Positions 16,797 to 25,736 are shown, counted from the first letter of the stretch. The stretch is 38,173 nt of DNA from an uncultured SAR86 cluster bacterium (GCA_902591565.1 CACJBC010000011.1:1-38173); one strand, 5' to 3'. Numbers and translations are program-made. Notes: a model not told the origin generated them from the sequence alone.

Positions 16797-19784
16797 ATGC
16801 AGTTAAAACATATAAAACTATCAGGTTTTAAAAGTTTCGTAGATCCAACGAAGATATCTTTTCCTTCAAATTTAGTTGGCGTAGTTGGCCCTAATGGTTG
16901 CGGTAAATCAAATGTGATTGATGCCGTGAGATGGGTTTTGGGAGAGCTCTCTGCAAAGAATCTTCGTGGAGAGTCTATGGTAGACGTCATCTTCAATGGC
17001 TCAGAAAATAGAAAACCTTCAGGACAATGCAGTATTGAATTACTTTTTGATAATTCAAGTGGACAGATTGGCGGTGAATACGCATCCTTTAATGAAATTT
17101 CTATCAAAAGAGTTATGACAAGAGATGCACAGTCTACTTATTTCATTAATAGTACAAAGTGCAGGAGAAAAGATGTTCAAGATATATTTTTGGGAACAGG
17201 TTTAGGACCAAGCTCTTATGCAATTATTGAACAGGGAATGGTTAGCAGGCTTGTAAGCGCTAAGCCAGAAGAACTTAGAACACACATTGAAGAGGCTGCA
17301 GGTGTCTCTAAATATAGAGAAAGAAGAAGAGAAACTGAAAGTCGAATTAAGAAGACAAAAGAAAATTTATCAAGAGTTAAGGATATTAAAGATGAAATAG
17401 AAAGGCTAATTAAAAGGCTCGAAAATCAAGCTAAAGCTGCAGAGAAATATAATTCGTTAAAAGAAGAAGAGAATCAGAAACAAACTGATATAGCAATTCT
17501 GTATTCACTTGAAGCTAAAAATAATAAAGATCAACTTCAAAAGAACATAGAAGCCTTAAATAGAGATCTAAAAATAAAACAAGCCGAATCAGACTCAAAA
17601 CAAGCTCAAATCGATGATTATAGAACCCAGAATGAGTCTGTAATTAATGCTTATGAGGATGCTCAGAAAAATTTTTATACAATAGGTGCTGAAATAGCCA
17701 AGCATGAATCAGATCTTCATAATATCAATAAATCTGAAGCCGCTAATTTAGAAGCCCTTGAGAGAGCTCAAAAAAGTTACAAAGATGCTCTTCAAAAAGA
17801 GTCTGCATTTAAGGACTTAAGTCCAAAAGAAAAAGAATTAAAGCTAAATATTGCTATTGTTAAAGCTTTTGATGCTCTTGAGAAAAAAAATACTATCGGT
17901 GTATCAATTAAACCGCTCGAAGACCAAATAAACATTAAACAAAATGAATTAGATTCGAAGCAGGATATTTTTGACGGTATCAAAGCTAATAAAGACAAAA
18001 TCGCAAATGAGATAAAAGACATTCAAAAAAATCAATTTTCTGTTGATGCCGAAATTGCAAGAATCGAAGGCTCAATAAAAAATCTTAATAATTTAGCAGA
18101 AAATGCAAAATCAGATTTTGATGAGGCTTCACGTAATTATGCAAATGCTGTTGAAAAAGACTCAAATAATGAACATCTAAGCCCTAAAGAAAAAGCAATA
18201 CACTTACTAGATTCAATCACAAACTTACTTAAATCATTTGGATCAAGCGCAGATAAAGTGAATTCAAAATTATCTGAACTGAAAGAACTCCTAATGAGCA
18301 TATTAAAAATTGCTTCTGATCAATCAAAAACTTTTACTGCTGAATATTTAAATCAAAAAAATAGAGCAGAAGAGGCTATTAACAAAGCCAAGGAAGATAA
18401 AAAAATTGCTGAAACTAAGCTCGAAGACCTTAACAGTCAAAGAATCTCAATTGGTAATCAACTGGAATCACAGATTAGTATTCAGACTAATATAGATAAC
18501 CAATTGCAAGAAATGGATAGCAATAAATCTATTGTATCAAATGAACTTAGAAACCTTGAGAAAGAAATCAATGATTTAAGGCTTGAGCTACGAACTCACG
18601 AAATTAATTTAGAAAATGCTTCAATGGTTTTAGAGAAAGCAGAGGTAAGTATTTCAGACCTTGATTCAGCACAATACAAGGGGATGGATTTAAAAGGGCT
18701 TGAGGTCTCTTTAGATGAAATACAAAAAAACATTGCTCAATTAGGTTCAGTCAATTTAGCTGCTCCTGAGGAGTACTTGAGCAGAGAAAACGAATTAAAA
18801 AAATTAATTGAAGAAGCTGAAATAAGTAAGTCTGAAATTCAAGTAATTATGGATGGCTTGTTAGAAAAGAGCTCTCAAGCAGAATCTGAATTAACAGCCA
18901 TAAGGCAAAAACAATCTCAGTTTAATGAAAGCTTAAGAGACCTTGAAAATCAAAAAAATGTAGCTGAATTAGATCTTAAATCAATTACAGAGAAAGTTAC
19001 TAATCTGAGGTTGGATTTAAAAACCCATGAAATTAATTTAGATAACGCTAACACCAAAATTAAAGAGGCTGGTTTAAATATTGAAAATATAGATTATTCA
19101 GAATATGAAACTATGGAACTTAATGTTCTTCAGGATTCACTTGCTGACATACAGGCAAAAATCATACGTTTAGGAGCTATCAACCTGGCAGCTCCAGAAG
19201 AAATAGCTGCAGAATCAAAAAGAAAAGAAGAGCTTGATGTTCAATACAACGATCTTACTGAAGCTCTTGAAAAACTTACAGGTGCCATAAAAACAATTGA
19301 TCTTGAAACTAAAACAAGATTTCAGGATAGCTTTGATTCAATAAACAAAAGAATGAAAGAGGTATTTTCGAAATTATTTGGTGGCGGCTTTGCGGAGCTT
19401 GCTCTTACTGAAGATGATGCACTAAATGCCGGAGTGGTAATTATGGCTAGACCTCCAGGTAAGAAAAATTCATCAATCTCTCAACTCTCTGGTGGAGAGA
19501 AAGCTTTAACTGCTTTGGCTCTTGTGTTTGCAATTTTTGAGCTGAATCCAGCTCCGTTTTGTATTTTAGATGAAGTAGATGCACCATTAGATGATTTAAA
19601 TACAATGCGCTTTATAAATATGGTTGAGGAGATGTCAAAGACAGTTCAATTCATATTTATAACTCATAACAAAGTTTCTATGGAAAAAAGTGATCATTTA
19701 ATGGGAGTTACAATGCAAGAGGCTGGCGTTTCTAGAATGGTTTCTGTTGATGTTAATCAAGCTCTAAAATTTGCTGAAGTATAA
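16797..19784 (+). CDS. smc: Chromosome partition protein Smc, hinge-less variant
   Basis: ATPase that compacts and segregates the chromosome. The N-terminal head has Walker A GPNGCGKSN (31-39) and the C-terminal head has the signature LSGGEKAL (897-904) and Walker B FCILDEVDAPLDD (921-933), all clearly Smc. The protein is only 995 residues against about 1150-1190 for bacterial Smc. Between the heads (about 170-835) I see only coiled coil: no glycine-rich globular hinge and no CxxC zinc hook (Cys occurs only at 35, 78, 122 and 922). Residues 594-670 and 737-813 are a duplicated coil segment (34 of 77 identical). LSPKEK occurs twice, at 341-346 and 461-466. It follows ccmI by 33 bases and is coupled to zipA. 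Not MukB, which is about 1480 residues. Confidence 0.93.
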   Translation: MQLKHIKLSGFKSFVDPTKISFPSNLVGVVGPNGCGKSNVIDAVRWVLGELSAKNLRGESMVDVIFNGSENRKPSGQCSIELLFDNSSGQIGGEYASFNEISIKRVMTRDAQSTYFINSTKCRRKDVQDIFLGTGLGPSSYAIIEQGMVSRLVSAKPEELRTHIEEAAGVSKYRERRRETESRIKKTKENLSRVKDIKDEIERLIKRLENQAKAAEKYNSLKEEENQKQTDIAILYSLEAKNNKDQLQKNIEALNRDLKIKQAESDSKQAQIDDYRTQNESVINAYEDAQKNFYTIGAEIAKHESDLHNINKSEAANLEALERAQKSYKDALQKESAFKDLSPKEKELKLNIAIVKAFDALEKKNTIGVSIKPLEDQINIKQNELDSKQDIFDGIKANKDKIANEIKDIQKNQFSVDAEIARIEGSIKNLNNLAENAKSDFDEASRNYANAVEKDSNNEHLSPKEKAIHLLDSITNLLKSFGSSADKVNSKLSELKELLMSILKIASDQSKTFTAEYLNQKNRAEEAINKAKEDKKIAETKLEDLNSQRISIGNQLESQISIQTNIDNQLQEMDSNKSIVSNELRNLEKEINDLRLELRTHEINLENASMVLEKAEVSISDLDSAQYKGMDLKGLEVSLDEIQKNIAQLGSVNLAAPEEYLSRENELKKLIEEAEISKSEIQVIMDGLLEKSSQAESELTAIRQKQSQFNESLRDLENQKNVAELDLKSITEKVTNLRLDLKTHEINLDNANTKIKEAGLNIENIDYSEYETMELNVLQDSLADIQAKIIRLGAINLAAPEEIAAESKRKEELDVQYNDLTEALEKLTGAIKTIDLETKTRFQDSFDSINKRMKEVFSKLFGGGFAELALTEDDALNAGVVIMARPPGKKNSSISQLSGGEKALTALALVFAIFELNPAPFCILDEVDAPLDDLNTMRFINMVEEMSKTVQFIFITHNKVSMEKSDHLMGVTMQEAGVSRMVSVDVNQALKFAEV

Positions 19785-20419
19785 TGGATTCCAATATAGA
19801 TATATATTTAATTGGTTTTTCTGTTCTAGTATTCCTAATAATTACATTCCTTTTTATAAGAAAAATTTCTAACAAAGGACAACTCAAAGTAAAAATTGAG
19901 CCTGTTACAGATACTTTTGAAATAAAAGAGTTTGATGAAATTGATATAAAATCTCAAAAAGCTTTTGATTTTGAAGATAAAGATCATATTGACTATCAAG
20001 AACAAAAGCTTGTTGTCTTAAATTTAATATCCGTTGATAAGTCCATGTTCGAAATTGACCAAGTATATGGTTTTATGAATAATCTCGGAGCAACTTTATC
20101 TCATGGATTTTTTGTTATAAAAGATAGCAAAAATAAAGAGTCTTTCAGAATAGCCAATGCTTTAAACCCTGGAACATTTGAAGCGGAGACTAGCACTTTT
20201 GCAATTCTTATTGCAGCTGACCTGAATAATGTCATGGACCCAATTACAACAGTAAAAGATATGGTAAATTTTGCTTATGAATTTACTGAAAAATTCTATG
20301 CCAATATATGTGATCAAGAGAGAATGCCAATAACAAAACAAATGATTTCGCATATTGAGTCTCAAGCACAAGAGATAGCAAGACTAAAACAACTAGCAGT
20401 TGCTGAAAAATCAGATTAA
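19784..20419 (+). CDS. zipA: Cell division protein ZipA
   Basis: Anchors FtsZ to the inner membrane in gammaproteobacteria. The 211 residues contain an N-terminal helix (about 7-24), a short acidic linker much shorter than the Pro/Gln-rich linker of E. coli ZipA (328 residues), and a C-terminal FtsZ-binding domain (about 72-205) with recognisable blocks: FRIANALNPGTFEAE, TFAILIAADLNNVMDP and DQERMPITKQMISHIESQ. The smc-zipA-ligase order is the gammaproteobacterial norm. The start overlaps the smc stop (TAATG) and the end overlaps the ligase start in the same way. Confidence 0.88.
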   Translation: MDSNIDIYLIGFSVLVFLIITFLFIRKISNKGQLKVKIEPVTDTFEIKEFDEIDIKSQKAFDFEDKDHIDYQEQKLVVLNLISVDKSMFEIDQVYGFMNNLGATLSHGFFVIKDSKNKESFRIANALNPGTFEAETSTFAILIAADLNNVMDPITTVKDMVNFAYEFTEKFYANICDQERMPITKQMISHIESQAQEIARLKQLAVAEKSD

Positions 20420-21702
20420 TGAAACCTTGGAAAATAATTCAAAAACTAGAAAGTGATAATAGTAGATTATTTAAAGAGAGTGTTATTGAAGAAAATATTA
20501 ATGATTTAGATTTCCAGGAAGGCCTATCAATGTGCTTAGATGCATTGGTAACATTTGGTGTTAAACAAGTTCCTAAATCTGATAAAAATGGAAAAGGATT
20601 GGATTGGATTACTTTTAAGAATTCAACTTTACTTTTAATAGAAAGAGAAAAGACTGGTCATGCTGCTAGGGATGAAATTTTAGAGCTAATGGATAAAGCC
20701 ACCTCAGAAGAATGGAATGATTGGTATAGAAGAATCTTAATAAAGGATTTGAGGTGCGGCGTAAGTGAGAAGACAGTGAACAATGTCGCAAAAAAAATGA
20801 ATATTCAATTTAGGGTGCCTGTTTTTGCTTGCATGCTATCTCATGACGGAATGAAACATCCAAAAAAGATTAAAGGTAGCTGTTTAATTGAATATAAATA
20901 TGATGGGGTGAGGGTAGTAGCAATAACAAAGAAAAATAATACAACTCTCTACAGCAGAAATGGAAAAATATTTAGTAATTTCCCTCATATTGAAAAAGCT
21001 TTGAGTAAACCTGAATTTAATAATATGGTTTTTGATGGTGAAGTCATGAGCGATGACTTTCAATCATTAATGAAACAGGTTCATAGGAAAACTAATGCAA
21101 AGACAGAAGATGCATATTTAGCTTTGTTTGATATCTTACCTCTTAAAGAATTTAACGATGGTAAAAGCAAGCTTACCACCCTTGAAAGAAAGCACCATCT
21201 AGAGAAATTTTCTAAAAAATTTCCTTCATGCATCAAGATTGTTGATTATACAGTTGTAGATTTTGATAAAGAGCAAGGTGAAGAAACTTATTCTAAAATG
21301 AATAAAGAGGCTTTAGAGCGAGGTTATGAAGGATTGATGATTAAACCTGAGAATGATTTATATGAGTGCAAAAGAAGTCATGCTTGGCTAAAAATGAAAC
21401 CTTTTATTGAAGTTACATTAAAAGTAACTGAGGTTCATGAAGGCACTGGAAGACATGTTGGCAAACTAGGAGCATTTACAGTTGAGGGTACTGATGATGG
21501 AAAATTTTTTTCATTAAATGTGGGCAGTGGTTTGACAGATGAAAATAGAGCAAAATTTTGGCAATATAAAGATTCATTGATCGGACAATTAATAGAAATT
21601 AGAGCAGATGCAGTAACACAAAGTATGGAAGGTGAAAATTATAGTTTAAGGTTTCCTCGTTTTAAAACATTTAGAGGTTTTGAACCAGGAGAAAAGCTTT
21701 GA
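20419..21702 (+). CDS. ATP-dependent DNA ligase (T4-like) at the ligA locus
   Basis: Seals nicks in duplex DNA using ATP. The 427 residues include a DNA-binding domain (about 1-140, with KDLRCGVSEKTVN as in T4-type ligases), then nucleotidyltransferase motif I EYKYDGVR with the adenylated lysine K160 (T4 ligase uses K159), motif III FDGE (205-208), motif IV EGLMIK (304-309), motif V WLKMK (323-327) and a C-terminal OB fold. There is no zinc finger, HhH or BRCT, so it is not LigA. It occupies the place normally held by NAD-dependent ligA after zipA. Origin from a phage is likely but inferred; codon use looks like the neighbours. Confidence 0.93.
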   Translation: MKPWKIIQKLESDNSRLFKESVIEENINDLDFQEGLSMCLDALVTFGVKQVPKSDKNGKGLDWITFKNSTLLLIEREKTGHAARDEILELMDKATSEEWNDWYRRILIKDLRCGVSEKTVNNVAKKMNIQFRVPVFACMLSHDGMKHPKKIKGSCLIEYKYDGVRVVAITKKNNTTLYSRNGKIFSNFPHIEKALSKPEFNNMVFDGEVMSDDFQSLMKQVHRKTNAKTEDAYLALFDILPLKEFNDGKSKLTTLERKHHLEKFSKKFPSCIKIVDYTVVDFDKEQGEETYSKMNKEALERGYEGLMIKPENDLYECKRSHAWLKMKPFIEVTLKVTEVHEGTGRHVGKLGAFTVEGTDDGKFFSLNVGSGLTDENRAKFWQYKDSLIGQLIEIRADAVTQSMEGENYSLRFPRFKTFRGFEPGEKL

Positions 21703-21707
21703 TAAAT

Positions 21708-22313
21708 ATGAGATTTTTAAAAACTTCATTTTTTATAATTTTGATATTCTCTCTACAATCATGCATGACAACACCTCCCCAAAATCCAGATAACATATGT
21801 TTAATATTTAAAGAAAAGAAAAGTTGGTATAAGGCTGCAATGAAATCAGAAAAGAGGTGGAAGATTCCCCCATATGTTTTAATGTCGATTGTCTATCAAG
21901 AGTCTAGTTATAAAGCAGATGCTAAGCCTGAAAGAGAAAAATTTCTTTGGGTTTTACCTGGCAAAAGAAAATCAACTGCAGTAGGTTATTCTCAAGCTTT
22001 AAATATGACTTGGGATGATTATAAAGATGAGACTGGTAACAGCAGAGCAAATAGAAAAAACTTTGCTGATTCAGCTGATTTTATAGGCTGGTATGCCTCA
22101 AAAGGTTATTATCAAGGTTTCGATAGATTAGATGCTAGATCATTATATCTTGCTTATCATGAGGGGTATGGTGGTTTTAAGAAAAAAACTTATAGAAAAA
22201 AACCATGGCTAATAAAAGTTGCTGAAAGAGTTCAAACAAGGTCTACTAAATATCAACAGCAATATTGGGGATGTGCTAAAGAATTGAAGAAAAAGAGATT
22301 TTTCTTTTTTTAA
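21708..22313 (+). CDS. Lipoprotein with SLT-type transglycosylase-like domain
   Basis: I choose ATG 21708 rather than TTG 21699. It gives a clean lipoprotein signal peptide (RFLKTSFFIILIFSLQSC) with the lipidated Cys at residue 19. The rest resembles a lysozyme-like lytic transglycosylase: PPYVLMSIVYQESSYKAD with the likely catalytic Glu at residue 65, AVGYSQALNMTWDDY in the place of the usual GxxQ motif, and YLAYHEGYGG matching the N-A-Y-N region. It probably cleaves or binds peptidoglycan from a membrane anchor. It ends the long co-directional block and converges on the M16 gene with a 2-base gap. Confidence 0.8.
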   Translation: MRFLKTSFFIILIFSLQSCMTTPPQNPDNICLIFKEKKSWYKAAMKSEKRWKIPPYVLMSIVYQESSYKADAKPEREKFLWVLPGKRKSTAVGYSQALNMTWDDYKDETGNSRANRKNFADSADFIGWYASKGYYQGFDRLDARSLYLAYHEGYGGFKKKTYRKKPWLIKVAERVQTRSTKYQQQYWGCAKELKKKRFFFF

Positions 22314-22315
22314 AT

Positions 22316-25183
22316 TTATATATTTTTGATTTCAAACCCTAAATCTTTCAGCTCTGTTTCATAATTTTGACCAGCTATTGCAGAGCGCTTTGATTCATTA
22401 AATAAATATTTTTCTGAGACCATGGCGAGGTCAGCTAAGCTACATTCCTTAACTTTTGATCTGAAGCTCAAACGTTCATTTTGAGTTTTATGATCTAATG
22501 AGCTCATAAAGTCGCTCATTGCTTCGCCAAATGGAGATAATGGTTTATCTATGCTTGATATAACACCTAAAACTCCTTCTTCCAATTGTTCTTCTGTAAT
22601 ATTCTTAATTGACCACTCTCTAGATTTTTTAAATTCGTTAAATGTCTCAGTACATTTAGGGTCTCTGTAGGAAAAAAATTTAAAAACTTTGTTATTTGAG
22701 TCTTGAGAGGCTCCAGCACCATATGCACCTCCTTTCTCTCTAATAGCAGAGTGAAGATATCCGTTTCTTAAAACTGTTCCGAGTACCGTAAGGGCAGGGG
22801 CATCTTCGTGCCTAAAATCAACAGTTGGAAAAGCCTCAGCACAAAAGCATACCTGTGATCCAGTAATCCAACCAATAGGATTAGACTGAAGAGTAACAAG
22901 ATTTTGATTTTTATACTGATTAGTATTTGCTTTAATTGTGAAATTTAAGTTTAAATTTGCTTTATCTAATGTTGATGCTGTGAATAAATGACTTGGTGTA
23001 TTTGAAATTTTAGAATTTATAGATCTTAGCAATTCTAGATATTTTGAAAGCTCATTACGATTACCAATTAATTTTGAAAGATGATTGGTATTATGAATAA
23101 ATCTTAATCCTGATGTGAGGTCATTAGTCGATGCAATGCCACTGATTTGTGAAGCAGCATTACTCATAGAGAGAATATGACCATTCTGAATAACTGATTT
23201 TTCATTATCGGATGAGATAAATTCTAGAAGCTCTTCAATTCTCTTAGTTTCATCAAAGTTTGACTCTTTAACAGTTCTTAATATTAAATCTTGCATTAAA
23301 GACTCATTGCCCTCTAAGCTCTTTGAGCTAACTTTTAAAGCCAATTTAAAAGTATCATCTGTTTTATTGGGTAAAGTGATAAATGAAGCTGAAATTCCTC
23401 CAGTGATTGATGATTGATATTTTTGAATATTTTCATATCCATCTTTACCAAGGCCAATATCCGTTAGTGTATTAGAAAACAAACTAGCAATTTTTAATTC
23501 ATTTTCATCAAGAGCTTCGCAAGGAAAAATCATTGAATGATAAACAATGCCATTAGTACCACTTTTATAGAAGTAATTATTGGGTTCATTTTCTGCAAAA
23601 GCTATTGGAGATGCATAGTTTCTTTTTTCAGGAATATCTTCTTTTGTAACTTTTGGTAAAACCTCAGGATCATCAATAGAGTTTTGTCTATTTTCTAAAT
23701 CATTAGCTAGCTTTATAAGATTTTTTTTATCATCTAAAGAAAAGTTTTTTGTAATTTCAAGAACTTTATTTTGAATTTTTTCTTCATTTTTTTTATTTAA
23801 CTCAGTATCAGGAATCAGTGAATAGGTTAACCTATGATTGTTTTTTATTAGGCTTTTATCAATAAGATTTTCAATATAATTATCTGTTTTAAGGTTATTT
23901 TTTATAATATTAAAAGCATTATCTAGATCTAATACGTTTAATGGATTGTCATTATGAATACAAGCAGGTAAGCAAGTTAACATAATTTGTAAACCAAACG
24001 GCATGCCTGAACCAGTAATTTCTCTTTGTCTAATTTCTAGCTGATGAAGAGAGGAGTTTATAAGATCTTTGGGCACTCCATCTTTTACAAGTTTTTTGAG
24101 ACAGTCCATGATAAGCGTCTCAACTTCTTTAGATTTATTAGAATCAACACCTTCTAAACCTGCAGCAAATACAAGCTCTTTTTGATCTGCTTCAAGGCCA
24201 GTTAAAGGCGAAGGAGATTTTCCTAACTTTGTGCCCTCCAAAACTTTTCTAAGGGGAGAGGCAGAGTTATCTAAAAGAATATTAGACATTAAATATGTTT
24301 CCAGTAATTGGACTGGGTTATGACTTTCATTCAAAAGCCAACTTAAAACAATGTGATGATTATTTTCATCGCCTGGTTGAGGGTTATAAAAGTCTGATAC
24401 AACTTTTGGTGATTCTAACCTCTCTTCATTTTTAACGGCCACAACTTCATTTGAAGGTGAAAAATTATCTAAAACATTTTCTTTAATATACGACTGTATT
24501 TCCAGAGGATCTACGTTGCCAAAAGTAAAAAAAGTAGCATTTGATGGGTGATAATGTTTTTGATGAAAATTTACCAAATCTTCATGCGAGAGATCTATTA
24601 TGCTCTCAGGATCGCCGCCACTATTATGCTTATATGTTGAAGAAGAGTATAGGTGCTTCGACATTCCATGCCATAACTGACTTGTAATTGAACTCATTGC
24701 TCCTTTCATTTCATTATAAACAACCCCTTTTATTTCAATCTCACTTTCTGGATTATTTTTATCTTTGTGCTCTAATCTGTGTCCTTCTTGAGCAAAATCA
24801 AGATTGTCTAAATTTGGAAAAAAGGCTGAGTCGAGATATACACCTAAAAGATTATTAAAATCTTTTTTATTTAGTGTTGCAAACGGGTAAGCAGTCCAAT
24901 CACTGGATGTAAAGGCATTCATAAATGTATTTAGCGACCTTCTGATCATCATAAAGAATGGATCTCTTACTGGATATTTTTTTGAACCACATAAGGCTGT
25001 ATGTTCTAAAATATGGGCCACGCCAGTGGAATCTTCGGGAATAGTTCTAAAAGCAACCATGAATACTTTTTCATTGCTATCGCTCTCTAAGTGTATGTGC
25101 TTGCAATTAAATTCTGATTCGTTATATATTTGGGCATTGACATCCAGCAAAGGTATATTTTTTTGTTCTTGAAGGTTAAACAT
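22316..25183 (-). CDS. M16C metallopeptidase, presequence-protease-like
   Basis: A 955-residue zinc peptidase with the inverted motif HILEH (H57, E60, H61) followed by TALCGSKKYPVRDPF, the hallmark of the M16C/PreP (PITRM1) subfamily. The downstream zinc-ligand Glu is in VVYNEMKGAMSS. The C-terminal half carries the Arg/Tyr pair region (REKGGAYGAGA) that completes the chamber. PreP-type enzymes degrade short unfolded peptides; no signal peptide is seen, so it is probably cytosolic. Its start lies only 21 bases from the divergent lipoprotein gene. Confidence 0.93.
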   Translation of the reverse strand: MFNLQEQKNIPLLDVNAQIYNESEFNCKHIHLESDSNEKVFMVAFRTIPEDSTGVAHILEHTALCGSKKYPVRDPFFMMIRRSLNTFMNAFTSSDWTAYPFATLNKKDFNNLLGVYLDSAFFPNLDNLDFAQEGHRLEHKDKNNPESEIEIKGVVYNEMKGAMSSITSQLWHGMSKHLYSSSTYKHNSGGDPESIIDLSHEDLVNFHQKHYHPSNATFFTFGNVDPLEIQSYIKENVLDNFSPSNEVVAVKNEERLESPKVVSDFYNPQPGDENNHHIVLSWLLNESHNPVQLLETYLMSNILLDNSASPLRKVLEGTKLGKSPSPLTGLEADQKELVFAAGLEGVDSNKSKEVETLIMDCLKKLVKDGVPKDLINSSLHQLEIRQREITGSGMPFGLQIMLTCLPACIHNDNPLNVLDLDNAFNIIKNNLKTDNYIENLIDKSLIKNNHRLTYSLIPDTELNKKNEEKIQNKVLEITKNFSLDDKKNLIKLANDLENRQNSIDDPEVLPKVTKEDIPEKRNYASPIAFAENEPNNYFYKSGTNGIVYHSMIFPCEALDENELKIASLFSNTLTDIGLGKDGYENIQKYQSSITGGISASFITLPNKTDDTFKLALKVSSKSLEGNESLMQDLILRTVKESNFDETKRIEELLEFISSDNEKSVIQNGHILSMSNAASQISGIASTNDLTSGLRFIHNTNHLSKLIGNRNELSKYLELLRSINSKISNTPSHLFTASTLDKANLNLNFTIKANTNQYKNQNLVTLQSNPIGWITGSQVCFCAEAFPTVDFRHEDAPALTVLGTVLRNGYLHSAIREKGGAYGAGASQDSNNKVFKFFSYRDPKCTETFNEFKKSREWSIKNITEEQLEEGVLGVISSIDKPLSPFGEAMSDFMSSLDHKTQNERLSFRSKVKECSLADLAMVSEKYLFNESKRSAIAGQNYETELKDLGFEIKNI

Positions 25184-25198
25184 AATAAAATCTATAAT
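25169..25198 (+). promoter_or_regulatory. Promoter of the DUF4136-like lipoprotein gene
   Basis: TTGAAG (25169-25174), an 18-base spacer and a perfect TATAAT (25193-25198), which ends 6 bases before the ATG at 25205. On the opposite strand TATTAT (25199-25194) ends 10 bases before the M16 peptidase start, so two divergent -10 boxes overlap here. Confidence 0.55.
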
Positions 25199-25204
25199 AA
25201 ATAT

Positions 25205-25717
25205 ATGAAAAAAATAACTACATTAATCACTATACTGATACTGGTAGCTTGTAACAGTATGCAAACTAACATTGAAGTTGACTCAGTCGATACTTTCAAC
25301 TTAGATAATTATAGCGATTTTTCTATAAAGATAAATGAATCAAACATTAGTGCAGAAATAAATCCAATTAATCTTGAAAGATTTAAAGACAATTTAAAAA
25401 CTTCTTTGATAGAAACTGGATTATCTTATTCTGAAAATTCAGACCTAACCTTTGAGATTATTATTACTACAAAGGATAAAGTTCAGTCAGATAAAATGAA
25501 CCATTATTACAGTAGATATTACTGGGATAATTACTACTTCCGTGATGATATAAGAACAATAACTGAAAATATTTTAAGAGTTAATTTAAAAGACAATACT
25601 GCAGATAAAACCATATGGACAGTTGTAACCGTTTGGAGAGATGGATCGTCAAAAGCACCAACTTCTGAAGATGGATCAAATATAATCGTTGATGAAATTA
25701 TGCTCAGTTTCTTGTAG
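25205..25717 (+). CDS. Small lipoprotein, DUF4136-like
   Basis: The ATG at 25205 gives a 170-residue protein with a lipoprotein signal (KKITTLITILILVAC, Cys at residue 16); a longer frame opening at 25130 would run antisense through the M16 gene and is rejected. The mature part has the pattern of DUF4136 lipoproteins: DTFNLDNYSDFSI, then DLTFEIIITTKDKV, then a Tyr-rich SRYYWDNYYF and TENILRVNLKDNTADKTIWTV. The function of the family is unknown. Outer- or inner-membrane attachment is likely. Confidence 0.7.
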   Translation: MKKITTLITILILVACNSMQTNIEVDSVDTFNLDNYSDFSIKINESNISAEINPINLERFKDNLKTSLIETGLSYSENSDLTFEIIITTKDKVQSDKMNHYYSRYYWDNYYFRDDIRTITENILRVNLKDNTADKTIWTVVTVWRDGSSKAPTSEDGSNIIVDEIMLSFL

Positions 25718-25736
25718 TCTTAAAGAGCATATTTAA

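Noticed and set aside
16721-17107. Antisense frame over the smc start
   Set aside because: It covers the conserved Walker A coding region and its product resembles nothing.
16797-19784. Reading the Smc as Rad50/SbcC or MukB
   Set aside because: There is no CxxC zinc hook in the coil, the head signature is LSGGEKALTALAL with DEVDAPLDD as in Smc, and MukB is much longer with a different head.
25130-25204. Upstream extension of the lipoprotein frame
   Set aside because: It runs antisense through the start of the M16 peptidase; the ATG at 25205 directly gives the lipoprotein signal.
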